Both the position numbers and the translations under genes were made by a program. A stretch of 6,908 bases of DNA from Acidobacteriota bacterium (lineage in GTDB: Bacteria; Acidobacteriota; Blastocatellia; Pyrinomonadales; Pyrinomonadaceae): positions 1 through 6,908 of the forward strand of contig CAUJFK010000290.1 in the NCBI GenBank assembly GCA_963169175.1. Direction: 5' to 3'. This document shows, piece after piece, positions 1-6,828 of this stretch. The number at the start of each line of letters is the position of its first letter. Positions within the stretch are counted from its first letter, which is position 1. The notes under the pieces were generated by a model. It was given only the letters and a program-made list of their open reading frames with translations, ran no database searches and was not told the origin of the DNA.

Positions 1-23
1 ATAATAATATATGCAATCAATAA

Positions 24-62
24 GCAAAGCGATTTCAACCGTAAGCTTTGCCGGCGGCCGGC
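24..62 (+). repeat. Leader inverted repeat plus GCCGGC pair upstream of the M16 gene
   Basis: GCAAAGC (24-30) and GCTTTGC (45-51) form a perfect 7-base inverted repeat around a 14-base loop. GCCGGC then occurs twice, at 50-55 and 57-62, separated by one G. This lies 63-101 bases ahead of the chosen M16 start, so it could be a hairpin in the 5' leader or an operator. No convincing promoter was found in 1-124; it may lie left of the window. Function is unknown and chance is possible. Confidence 0.3.
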
Positions 63-124
63 TATCGTTGCCGTTGGCCGAACTCCGGTCCACCCATAAA
101 AGTTCTACATCTCAGGAGATGCAT

Positions 125-2896
125 ATGCGAGAATTTCGACTTCGCCAGGCGGCACGGTTCGCTACCGGCCTTTTGTTTATCGTTTGCCTTGTGGGGCAGC
201 AGAGTTTTGCACAGTCTGCCGCGCGCGGCGGCACGTCGCCAAACGCGACCGTCGAAGGCATCAGCGAATACACCTTGAGCAACGGGCTTAAGGTCTTGCT
301 GTTTCCGGACCAGACAAAACAGACCATCACCGTCAATATGACCTATCTGGTTGGATCGCGTCATGAGAATTACGGCGAGACCGGCATGGCCCATCTGCTC
401 GAACATCTCGTTTTCAAAGGTACGCCGAAGCATCCGAACATTCCCGCCGAACTTACATCGCACGGCGCAAGGCCGAACGGATCGACATGGTTCGATAGAA
501 CGAATTATTTTGAGACCTTCGGAGCGACAGACGAAAATCTCCACTGGGCGCTCGACCTCGAAGCCGATCGGATGATTAATTCATATATCGCAAAGAAAGA
601 CCTTGAATCTGAGTTTTCGGTGGTCCGCAATGAGATGGAATCCGGCGAGAATGATCCGACCAGTGTCCTCATTCAAAAGACTACGGCCATCGCATACGAT
701 TGGCACAATTACGGCAAGGACACCATCGGTGCACGTTCTGATGTAGAGAATGTGCCGATCGACCGTTTGCAGGCGTTTTATCGCCGATACTATCAGCCCG
801 ATAACGCCGTCCTGCTGGTCGCGGGCAAATTCGATGAGGCAAAAACGCTTGACCTCATCAAGAAATATTTTGGGCCGATCCCGAAGCCTTCGCGTGTATT
901 GCCGCCAAATTACACCATCGAGCCGACGCAGTACGGCGAGCGGCAAGTAACAGTTCGACGCGTCGGCGACACGCAGCTCGTATTCACGGGCTATCATATT
1001 CCGGCCGCATCGCACGCCGACGGGGCCGCGATCGATATCATGAGCAGCGTTCTGGCCGACACGCCGAGCGGCAGACTTTATAAATCGCTGGTCGAGGCGA
1101 AAAAGGCCACATCGGTGTTCACGCTGGTCTTCCCGACAAAAGAACCTGGTTTGCTCTTTTTCGGGACCGAAATGAAAAAGGATATGCAGATGGCCCCTGC
1201 ACGCGACACGCTGATCGAAACGATCGAATCGTTCGCCGCGAACGGCCCGTCAAAGGAAGAGACAGATCGGGCCCGGGCAGCCATCCTTAAGAATATCGAG
1301 CTTAGCTTGAACGATCCGAATCGTGTCGGTCTGGAAATGAGCGAGTGGATCGCCCGCGGCGATTGGCGACTGTTCTTTATCTATCGCGACAGGATCCGAA
1401 AGGTCACACCCGCAGATGTCCAGCGTGTTGCGGCGACGTATCTGAAACAACAAAACCGGACGCTTGGCATATTTGTACCAACCGAGAAACCGGATCGTGC
1501 AGACGTGAAGGGCGTTAGTGACGCCGAGATCGCGGCGATGGTCAAGGATTACAAGGGCGATGCAATGGTAGCTCAAGGCGAGGCATTCGATCCTTCGCCC
1601 GCGAATATCGAGAGCCGCGTAAAACGCTCAAAGATCGGCGGAATGGATGTCGCTTTTCTATCGAAAGAAAATCGCGGCGATTCGGTGGTCGCGAACATCA
1701 ATTTCAGGCTTGGCGATGAAAAGTCGCTTATGAACCGAAGCACCGCCGGCGGCTTTGCGGGGCAGATGCTCATGCGAGGTTCGGCAAAGCATACACGCCA
1801 GCAGATCCAGGATGAATTCGACCGCCTTAAGGCACAGGTCAACATCGGCGGTGCTGCAACGAATGCCGGCGTGTCGATCGAGACCACACGACAGAATCTT
1901 CCGGCAGTCCTTCGCCTGGTTGCGGAAATTTTGCGTGAACCCGCGTTCCCGCAGAACGAATTCGACGTATTAAAACAAGAAACGCTGACCGCTCTCGACG
2001 CACAGAAAAGCGAGCCAACGTCGCTTGCTATTAACGAGTTGTCGCACATTTTCAATATTTACCCCAAAGGGCATCCGCTCTATGCATCGAGCATCGCTGA
2101 ATCGATCGCCGACATCAATGCCGTTACGCTGGACGACGTAAAGAAGTTTTACCGCGATTTTTACGGTGCTTCGACCGGCCAAATGACGGTGGTAGGCGAT
2201 TTCGACCCGAAAGAGGTCTCGGCACTTACGCAGGAACTTTTTGGCACCTGGAAAAGCCCGACGCCATTTGTCCGCATCAAGAACGAGTTTCGTCCGATAG
2301 CACCGGTAAATCGATCGATCGAGGCCCCGGACAAAGCGAACGCATTCTTTATCGCACGAATGAATATAAAGATGCGTGACGACGATCCGGATTATCCGGC
2401 GATGATCCTTGGAAATTACATCCTCGGCGGCGGATTTTTGAACTCCAGGCTGGCTACCCGCATACGGCAAAAGGACGGCCTGAGTTATGGAGTTGGTTCT
2501 AATTTTTCCGCAAGCTCGCTGGATGAATTTGGCGGGTTTCAGGCGAACGCCATTTACGCCCCCGAAAATGCGGATAAACTTGAGGCTGCGTTCAAGGACG
2601 AGCTTGCAAAAATGATCCGCGACGGCTTTACGGCCGATGAGGTTGCGTCGGCAAAGAGCGGATGGCTGCAAAGCCGCCAGCTTTCCCGGGCGCAGGACCG
2701 CGAGCTTTCGGGCCGGATCAATAACTACTTGTTCCTGAACCGGACGATAGCGTGGGATGCCGGCCTGGAAAATGCGATCCGCGGACTCACCGTCGAGCAG
2801 ATAAACGCCGCCATGCGTAAATACATGACGCCCGACGGCATAACGATCATCAAAGCCGGAGATTTTGCAAAGTCAAAAGCAAAGGCCGGACAGTAA
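125..2896 (+). CDS. Exported M16 family zinc metallopeptidase (pitrilysin/PqqL-like, fused two-half form)
   Basis: Predicted zinc-dependent endopeptidase of 923 residues acting outside the cytoplasm, probably in the periplasm. The start is placed at 125 because AGGAG (114-118) sits 6 bases upstream and the product then opens with a signal peptide: Arg-rich start, hydrophobic core around 13-24, likely cleavage after Ala29 (S-F-A). An ATG at 11 would add 38 residues ahead of the signal peptide and is unlikely. The inverted zinc motif HLLEH is at residues 90-94 (two His ligands, catalytic Glu93), and the third ligand Glu170 lies 76 residues after His94, the family's standard spacing. The motif NGSTWFDRTNYFE follows the active site. 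Each half has an M16_C-type segment, FYRRYYQPDNAVLLVAGKFD near 216-236 and FYRDFYGASTGQMTVVGDFD near 674-693. The second half lacks HxxEH but keeps the R..GLSY pair (R781, Y788), so it is the non-catalytic half of the clam-shell. Length matches E. coli PqqL-type proteins. The substrate cannot be read from sequence. Confidence 0.93.
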   Translation: MREFRLRQAARFATGLLFIVCLVGQQSFAQSAARGGTSPNATVEGISEYTLSNGLKVLLFPDQTKQTITVNMTYLVGSRHENYGETGMAHLLEHLVFKGTPKHPNIPAELTSHGARPNGSTWFDRTNYFETFGATDENLHWALDLEADRMINSYIAKKDLESEFSVVRNEMESGENDPTSVLIQKTTAIAYDWHNYGKDTIGARSDVENVPIDRLQAFYRRYYQPDNAVLLVAGKFDEAKTLDLIKKYFGPIPKPSRVLPPNYTIEPTQYGERQVTVRRVGDTQLVFTGYHIPAASHADGAAIDIMSSVLADTPSGRLYKSLVEAKKATSVFTLVFPTKEPGLLFFGTEMKKDMQMAPARDTLIETIESFAANGPSKEETDRARAAILKNIELSLNDPNRVGLEMSEWIARGDWRLFFIYRDRIRKVTPADVQRVAATYLKQQNRTLGIFVPTEKPDRADVKGVSDAEIAAMVKDYKGDAMVAQGEAFDPSPANIESRVKRSKIGGMDVAFLSKENRGDSVVANINFRLGDEKSLMNRSTAGGFAGQMLMRGSAKHTRQQIQDEFDRLKAQVNIGGAATNAGVSIETTRQNLPAVLRLVAEILREPAFPQNEFDVLKQETLTALDAQKSEPTSLAINELSHIFNIYPKGHPLYASSIAESIADINAVTLDDVKKFYRDFYGASTGQMTVVGDFDPKEVSALTQELFGTWKSPTPFVRIKNEFRPIAPVNRSIEAPDKANAFFIARMNIKMRDDDPDYPAMILGNYILGGGFLNSRLATRIRQKDGLSYGVGSNFSASSLDEFGGFQANAIYAPENADKLEAAFKDELAKMIRDGFTADEVASAKSGWLQSRQLSRAQDRELSGRINNYLFLNRTIAWDAGLENAIRGLTVEQINAAMRKYMTPDGITIIKAGDFAKSKAKAGQ

Positions 2897-2907
2897 CGGC
2901 CCCGGAT

Positions 2908-2965
2908 AAAAAGAGGATATCTGCGAAATGGCTTTATCAAAGCCTTTCAGACATCCTCTTTTTTT
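2908..2965 (+). terminator. Intrinsic terminator after the M16 gene
   Basis: It starts 11 bases after the TAA of the M16 gene. The outer stem pairs AAAAAGAGGAT (2908-2918) with ATCCTCTTTTT (2953-2963) and continues inward through TCTG (2920-2923) with CAGA (2948-2951), with one A/C mismatch between. An inner hairpin GGCTTT (2930-2935) / AAAGCC (2939-2944) closes on a 3-base loop. The right arm runs into seven T (2959-2965). The A-run on the left arm means it could also stop transcription on the - strand, although no - strand gene lies upstream of it there. Confidence 0.88.
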
Positions 2966-3012
2966 GCACAAACGATCAGCCATCAACGGCGAACTTGATC
3001 CCGCTGCCAAAT

Positions 3013-3040
3013 ACGACAAGATCGCGCAATGGTTTATAGT
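3013..3040 (+). promoter_or_regulatory. Putative sigma70-type promoter of lpxI
   Basis: TATAGT at 3035-3040 matches the -10 consensus at 5 of 6 positions. ACGACA at 3013-3018 matches the -35 consensus at 4 of 6, with a 16-base spacer. Transcription would start near 3047 and leave a leader of about 19 bases before the ATG at 3066. The strong terminator just upstream makes a separate promoter necessary. The assignment is by eye only, and the consensus for this organism is not known. Confidence 0.45.
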
Positions 3041-3065
3041 TGATGGTTGATCAGGTTGGCCGACT

Positions 3066-3881
3066 ATGAAATATGGGCTCATCGCCGGAAACGGCGACTT
3101 TCCGTTTTTGGTGATCGAAGGTGCGAAGAAACAGGACGCATCGCTGACGGTCGTTGCGATAAAGGAAGAGACCGACCCGCGGATCGAGACCGCGGCGGAT
3201 GGCAGCGTTAAATGGGTCGGCATCGGCCAACTCGGAAAGATGATCTCGCACTTCAAGGCCAGTGGCGTCGATAAAGTAATGATGGCCGGGCAGGCAAAGC
3301 ACGTCCAGATCTTCTCCGGCTCAATTCCCGACGTGCGAATGCTGAAAATGCTTTGGAACCTGCCGCGTCGAAACACTGATTCGCTGATCGGCGGTATCGC
3401 TGCCGAGTTGGAAAAGGACGGCATCGAGTTGATCGATTCCACATACTTTATTCATGAACATCTCGCTCCCGTAGGCGTGATGACAAAGCGAAGCCCGAGC
3501 GAGATCGAGGCAGGAAATATCGAATTCGGCCTGCACATCGCCCGCGAGATAGCTCGGCTCGACCTCGGCCAAACGATCGTCGTCCGGGCCAAGGCCTGCG
3601 TTGCGATCGAGGCAATGGAGGGCACGGACGAGACCATCACGCGTGCCGGCCAGCTGGCAAAGGGCAAATTGACAGTTGTAAAGGTGGCGAAACCCGATCA
3701 GGACATGCGTTTTGATGTCCCGGTGGTCGGCCCGCCGACGGTGCGCATAATGGAGGCGGCAGGGGCAACGTGCCTTTCAGTTACCGCCGGGAAAACCCTG
3801 GTTTTTGGCCGTGACGAGATGATCGGTTTGGCGAATCGGCATAAGATCTCAATAGTTGGTTCCGGCTCTGAAACAATTTAG
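3066..3881 (+). CDS. lpxI: UDP-2,3-diacylglucosamine diphosphatase LpxI
   Basis: Hydrolyses UDP-2,3-diacylglucosamine to lipid X (2,3-diacylglucosamine 1-phosphate) and UMP, the fourth step of lipid A synthesis, at the cytoplasmic side of the inner membrane. LpxI replaces the unrelated LpxH in many non-gammaproteobacterial lineages and attacks the other phosphate. The 271 residues match the family's usual length of about 270-280. Visible signatures are GLIAGNGDFP at 4-13, a GQLGKMISHFK segment near 54-64, VMMAGQ near 71-76, EAMEGTDE at 182-189 and DMRFDVPVVGPPTV near 213-226. Asp217 in this last motif corresponds to the catalytic Asp (D225) of Caulobacter LpxI. There is no signal peptide, as expected. 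The start has only a weak Shine-Dalgarno (AGG at 3053-3055, 10 bases upstream), but GLIAG begins right after it as in homologues. In many genomes lpxI sits in an lpxD-fabZ-lpxA cluster; here it stands alone between two peptidase genes. Confidence 0.93.
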   Translation: MKYGLIAGNGDFPFLVIEGAKKQDASLTVVAIKEETDPRIETAADGSVKWVGIGQLGKMISHFKASGVDKVMMAGQAKHVQIFSGSIPDVRMLKMLWNLPRRNTDSLIGGIAAELEKDGIELIDSTYFIHEHLAPVGVMTKRSPSEIEAGNIEFGLHIAREIARLDLGQTIVVRAKACVAIEAMEGTDETITRAGQLAKGKLTVVKVAKPDQDMRFDVPVVGPPTVRIMEAAGATCLSVTAGKTLVFGRDEMIGLANRHKISIVGSGSETI

Positions 3882-3917
3882 CCGCACATGCGTATTAAGT
3901 TCTTGTACTTCTTATTT

Positions 3918-3948
3918 CCGGCTTGCCGGTAACCGGTTCCCTTCCGGT
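3918..3948. repeat. CCGG-rich hairpin cluster between lpxI and the M28 gene
   Basis: Four CCGG units start at 3918, 3926, 3933 and 3944. They form CCGGC (3918-3922) / GCCGG (3925-3929), the 8-base palindrome AACCGGTT (3931-3938), and ACCGG (3932-3936) / CCGGT (3944-3948) with a 7-base loop. Several mutually exclusive pairings are possible. There is no T-run after any of them, so a classic intrinsic terminator for lpxI is not supported. The cluster ends about 40 bases before the Shine-Dalgarno of the M28 gene and could be part of its leader. Confidence 0.35.
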
Positions 3949-3997
3949 ATTTCAGTTAGATCATCCGCTGCAATTTGCGGCTAAATTCGGAGAAAAA

Positions 3998-5629
3998 ATG
4001 AAACGACACTTTCTTGCCTCAATCTTTACTCTTGCCCTGCTCCTGCCGACACTCGCGTTTGGCCAGCAGGCGGTCAGGATCACACCGGCTGAACGCAAAA
4101 TGGCCGAAGCGATCACGGCGTCACAGATCAGCAGCTATCTGCATTTTGTGGCATCCGATGCAATGGGCGGCCGCGACACACCGTCGCAGGGCCTGGATAT
4201 CACCGCTGAGTTCATCCGCATGAACCTGGAAAAATGGGGATTCAAGCCGGCCGGTGACAACGGCACATTTTTCCAGAAGATCGCGCTCGCTCGCGAATCC
4301 ATCGATCCGGACAAAACGAAACTCGAGATCGCGGGAAAGAATTACGTGATGAGCGATGATTTTTTCCGTACATCCGGCTCAGGTACGGCCAGCGGCCCGC
4401 TCGTTTTTGGCAGCAATGGCTGGATGGTAAAAGCAAAGGGCGTTGATAGCTTCAAGGGCGTCGATGTGAAAGGAAAGATCGTTGTCATCGCGGGGAACGG
4501 CTTCAGCATGCGAAGCATCACCCCGATGCCCGCGGGCGTGACCGAAGATGACCTGAAAGGTGAGAAAGGCGTCGATTGGGCCGACCCGATGACACACGCG
4601 CAAAACGCCGGAGCGGCGGGCGTGATCGTGATCGCCCCGCAGCAGCTTCAAACAAATTGGGCCCAGTTGCGAAACTTCCTCGGCCGCGGCTCGACCTATC
4701 CGGAAAAGCTGCGCGAAGGCGGAACGGCCGGGCCAACAATACCGGTAATGCTGGTGTCACAGCCAGTCGGTGATTCGATCTTCGCCGGTGAGTCCGGCAA
4801 CAAGGATTCGGGCGCAGCGTTTGCGATCAACAAGACCGCAAGCCTGAGTGCCGCGAGTAAAAAGGAAACTCTCTGGACGCAGAATGTCGTCGCCCTGTGG
4901 GAAGGCGGCGACCCAACGCTAAAGTCGGAAATGGTTGCTATCGGCGCCCATTACGATCACGTTGGAACGAACCCGAACGCCCGCGGCGATGACAAGATAT
5001 GGAACGGCGCGGATGACGACGGCTCCGGTACTGTTGCTGTGCTCTCGATCGCGGAAGCCCTTGCCAAGGCAAAGACCAGGCCGAAGCGTTCTGTCCTGTT
5101 CGTCTGGCATTGCGGCGAGGAAAAGGGCCTGTGGGGTTCAGAATACTTCAACAAATTCCCGACCGTTGATATCAAAAAGGTCATCGCCCAACTGAACATC
5201 GATATGATCGGCCGCAGCAAGAAACCCGGCGACACAAATCCTAAAAATAAAGAGCTGTCGGGTGAAAATGAGATCTATGTCATCGGCAAAGATATGATGA
5301 GCTCGGCCTTCGGCGCGGTCGTTGACGCGGCGAACAGCGGCTATATCAAGTTAACCTACGACACCAGGTATGATGACCCGAAAGACCCGAACCGCTTTTT
5401 CTTCCGTTCGGACCACTTCAATTACGCACAAAACGGCATTCCCGTCGCCTTCTGGTTTGACGGCGTGCACGAAGATTACCATCAGCCGGGTGATACCGCG
5501 GACAAGATCGATTACCAGAAAATGGAAAAGGTGACACGCACCATTTTTCTAACGCTTCTGGAGCTTACCGAACTAAAGGCCCGTCCGGTCGTTGATAAAA
5601 AGCTGCCGCCCGAGCTTACGCAGCGGTAG
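3998..5629 (+). CDS. Exported M28 family zinc aminopeptidase with PA-like insert
   Basis: Predicted secreted or periplasmic metallo-aminopeptidase of 543 residues that trims N-terminal residues from peptides using two zinc ions. The start at 3998 follows GGAG (3989-3992) by 5 bases and gives a clear signal peptide: MKRH, hydrophobic core 5-20, likely cleavage after Gly22 (A-F-G, then QQ). An in-frame ATG at 3923 would add 25 residues ahead of it and is unlikely. Residues of about 125-260 resemble a PA domain inserted before the catalytic core (VKGKIVVIAGN, then AGAAGVIVIAP). All M28 metal-site residues are present: His318 in GAHYDHVG, with Asp320 two residues on; bridging Asp, probably Asp340, in NGADDDGSG; catalytic base Glu374 and ligand Glu375 in CGEEKG; Asp402 in NIDMIGRS; His495 in YHQPGDT. 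The enzyme should be active. The preferred substrate is not readable. It lies 116 bases after lpxI and converges on rsmI. Confidence 0.93.
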   Translation: MKRHFLASIFTLALLLPTLAFGQQAVRITPAERKMAEAITASQISSYLHFVASDAMGGRDTPSQGLDITAEFIRMNLEKWGFKPAGDNGTFFQKIALARESIDPDKTKLEIAGKNYVMSDDFFRTSGSGTASGPLVFGSNGWMVKAKGVDSFKGVDVKGKIVVIAGNGFSMRSITPMPAGVTEDDLKGEKGVDWADPMTHAQNAGAAGVIVIAPQQLQTNWAQLRNFLGRGSTYPEKLREGGTAGPTIPVMLVSQPVGDSIFAGESGNKDSGAAFAINKTASLSAASKKETLWTQNVVALWEGGDPTLKSEMVAIGAHYDHVGTNPNARGDDKIWNGADDDGSGTVAVLSIAEALAKAKTRPKRSVLFVWHCGEEKGLWGSEYFNKFPTVDIKKVIAQLNIDMIGRSKKPGDTNPKNKELSGENEIYVIGKDMMSSAFGAVVDAANSGYIKLTYDTRYDDPKDPNRFFFRSDHFNYAQNGIPVAFWFDGVHEDYHQPGDTADKIDYQKMEKVTRTIFLTLLELTELKARPVVDKKLPPELTQR

Positions 5630-5650
5630 CGAAAACGTGATCGAATATTT

Positions 5651-5725
5651 GCGGAAGCCCGCGCGTCAGCAAGGGCTTAACATCCAACGGTGGTATTAAG
5701 CTCTTGCTAACGCGCTGGCTTCTGC
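5651..5725. repeat. Long imperfect inverted repeat, REP/BIME-like
   Basis: Left arm 5651-5680 and right arm 5696-5725 are 30 bases each, around a 15-base loop (5681-5695). Comparing the left arm with the reverse complement of the right gives 26 of 30 identical positions. Two of the four differences become G-U pairs in + strand RNA, so 28 of 30 positions can pair; the mismatches are a C/U and a C/A. T5650 and A5726 add one more pair. It starts 22 bases after the M28 stop codon in a convergent intergenic spacer. No T-run follows on either strand, so it is not a standard intrinsic terminator. Placement and form resemble repetitive extragenic palindromes. It could block exonucleases on the mRNA 3' ends or be a small non-autonomous mobile repeat; which of these is not shown by this window. 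Confidence 0.8.
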
Positions 5726-5731
5726 ATCTGA

Positions 5732-5767
5732 ATGCGGGGCCTACGGCGGAAAGCCGAGTGCCCGCAT
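5732..5767. repeat. Second GC-rich hairpin between the M28 gene and rsmI
   Basis: ATGCGGG (5732-5738) pairs with CCCGCAT (5761-5767). An inner stem CGGC (5744-5747) / GCCG (5753-5756) closes on the loop GGAAA, with an asymmetric internal loop between the two stems. It begins only 6 bases after the long inverted repeat and ends 15 bases before the rsmI stop codon. No T-run follows on either strand. It may be the second half of one composite palindromic element filling most of the spacer 5630-5781. Confidence 0.55.
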
Positions 5768-5781
5768 CGCGCTCAGTTGTA

Positions 5782-6609
5782 TCACACATTTTGCAGCCGT
5801 CGGTATGCCTCCGATCGGCTGAGGCCGAATTCCTTTGCCGCTGCCTTTAGTGCGGCTTTGCGGTCCATTCCGCCGCTTTCAAGCTGCTGAACACGTTCTC
5901 CAAGCGTTTCGGCCGATTCAACGAGCATCTTCTCGCCGCTGGCCCGATCTATGACCAGGATCAATTCGCCTTTTACATTAGCTGCGGCGAAACGCTTCGA
6001 AAGCTCAGCGAGCGTGCCGCGTGATATTTCCTCGTGCAGCTTGGTAAGCTCGCGTGCGACGGCGGCCATTCGATCACCGAGTATTTCAAGGCAATCCGCA
6101 AGTGACGCGGCAAGCCTATGCGGTGATTCGTAAAAGACGAGAGTCGCGGGAATGCCACGCACCTGTTCCAGCCGACGCCGCCGTTCGCCTTTTCTTGAAG
6201 GCAGAAAGCCACCAAAAAATATCGAAGCTGTGGGAAGTCCTGATACGACAGCAGCCGTCACAAACGCCGCCGGCCCGGGAACGGCAACCACCGGCAGGCC
6301 CGCCGCGACCGCCTCGCTTACGAGCACGTAGCCTGGATCATTTATGCCCGGAGTACCCGCATCCGAAATGACCGCAACCAATTCACCGGCCCTTATCCTT
6401 TCGATCAGTTCCGCTGACCTTTCACGTTCGTTACGCTTGTGATAACTGATCAGCTTTTTAGAGATGCCGTAGTGGTTCAATAGCTTGCGCGAGTGCCGCG
6501 TGTCCTCGCAGGCGATGACGTCCACGGCCTTGAGGGTTTCGATCGCCCGCAACGAAATATCCGCCAAATTCCCGATCGGTGTCGCTACAAGATAAAGTGT
6601 TCCCGTCAT
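5782..6609 (-). CDS. rsmI: 16S rRNA 2'-O-ribose C1402 methyltransferase RsmI
   Basis: Transfers a methyl group from S-adenosylmethionine to the 2'-OH of C1402 in 16S rRNA, in the P-site region of the 30S subunit. It works in the cytoplasm and, with RsmH, makes m4Cm1402. The 275 residues match the family's usual length (E. coli RsmI is 286). Visible signatures of the tetrapyrrole-methylase-like fold are LVATPIGNLADIS at 7-19, CEDTRHSRKLL at 34-44, VISDAGTPGINDPG at 80-93, PVVAVPGPAA shortly after, and FYESPHRL in the second half. The end (GGMDRKAALKAAAKEFGLSRSEAYRRLQ) is the family's small C-terminal helical domain and is complete. The Shine-Dalgarno is weak: only an AAGGG about 14 bases upstream. 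The start is fixed by TLYLVATPIGN, which opens homologues. It converges on the M28 gene and has its own upstream gap, so it is probably transcribed alone. Confidence 0.96.
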   Translation of the reverse strand: MTGTLYLVATPIGNLADISLRAIETLKAVDVIACEDTRHSRKLLNHYGISKKLISYHKRNERERSAELIERIRAGELVAVISDAGTPGINDPGYVLVSEAVAAGLPVVAVPGPAAFVTAAVVSGLPTASIFFGGFLPSRKGERRRRLEQVRGIPATLVFYESPHRLAASLADCLEILGDRMAAVARELTKLHEEISRGTLAELSKRFAAANVKGELILVIDRASGEKMLVESAETLGERVQQLESGGMDRKAALKAAAKEFGLSRSEAYRRLQNV

Positions 6610-6634
6610 ATTTCGGTGAGCTACCCTTCGTTAC

Positions 6635-6664
6635 ACAATAATCTTGCCAACACGAAAACGGCAA
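6635..6664 (-). promoter_or_regulatory. Possible promoter of rsmI
   Basis: Read on the - strand, TTGCCG (6664-6659) and TATTGT (6640-6635) each match the sigma70 consensus at 4 of 6 positions, with an 18-base spacer. This would give a leader of roughly 20 bases before the rsmI ATG at 6609. The upstream - strand gene ends at a strong terminator, so a promoter is expected between 6610 and 6754, but this particular choice is weak. Confidence 0.3.
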
Positions 6665-6754
6665 ACATCAAAGATCGACTCTTGTCAGAACCAGAAGCGG
6701 TAGCGACTGGGTTCTTTCCTTCCTTCCGTCTATACATTCAACTCGCCAGGAACG

Positions 6755-6784
6755 AAAAAAAACCCGGACGCATTCACGCCCGGG
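6755..6784 (-). terminator. Intrinsic terminator of the right-edge - strand gene
   Basis: Read on the - strand, CCCGGGCG (6784-6777) and CGTCCGGG (6770-6763) form an 8-bp stem with one G-T pair and a 6-base loop (TGAATG). Eight T (6762-6755) follow directly. It lies 44 bases past the TAA at 6831-6829. It separates that gene from rsmI, so the two are unlikely to share a transcript except by read-through. Confidence 0.88.
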
Positions 6785-6828
6785 CCCCGAATTGATACGG
6801 CTTTCGGGATCAGCCTGTGTCCCTTGTG

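Noticed and set aside
62..544. A 160-codon - strand frame over the 5' end of the M16 gene
   Set aside because: It is antisense to the signal peptide and catalytic region, shows no domain, and is Cys- and Arg-rich in the way typical of shadow translations.
1970..2671. A 233-codon open frame on the - strand inside the M16 gene
   Set aside because: It lies fully antisense to a gene with clear family motifs, shows no recognisable domain, and fits the long shadow frames expected in GC-rich coding DNA.
2873..3442. A 189-codon - strand frame spanning the M16 terminator and the start of lpxI
   Set aside because: It runs antisense through a strong terminator and through conserved LpxI coding sequence, and shows no family signature.
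5651..5767. The palindromes as a CRISPR array or attachment site
   Set aside because: There is no regular direct repeat with unique spacers, and no integrase, transposase or cas gene is in the window.
5630..5781. The spacer hairpins as a bidirectional intrinsic terminator for the M28 gene and rsmI
   Set aside because: Neither hairpin is followed by a T-run on either strand, so only a non-classical role in termination or RNA stability can be argued.
5782..6609. The - strand methylase as a cobalamin or siroheme methyltransferase
   Set aside because: The fold is shared, but the LVATPIGNL, CEDTR and SDAGTP motifs and the C-terminal helical domain are those of RsmI.
6493..6795. A 100-codon + strand frame over the rsmI start and the gap to its right
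   Set aside because: The first part is antisense to rsmI and the last part reads through the - strand terminator; no domain or good ribosome site was seen.
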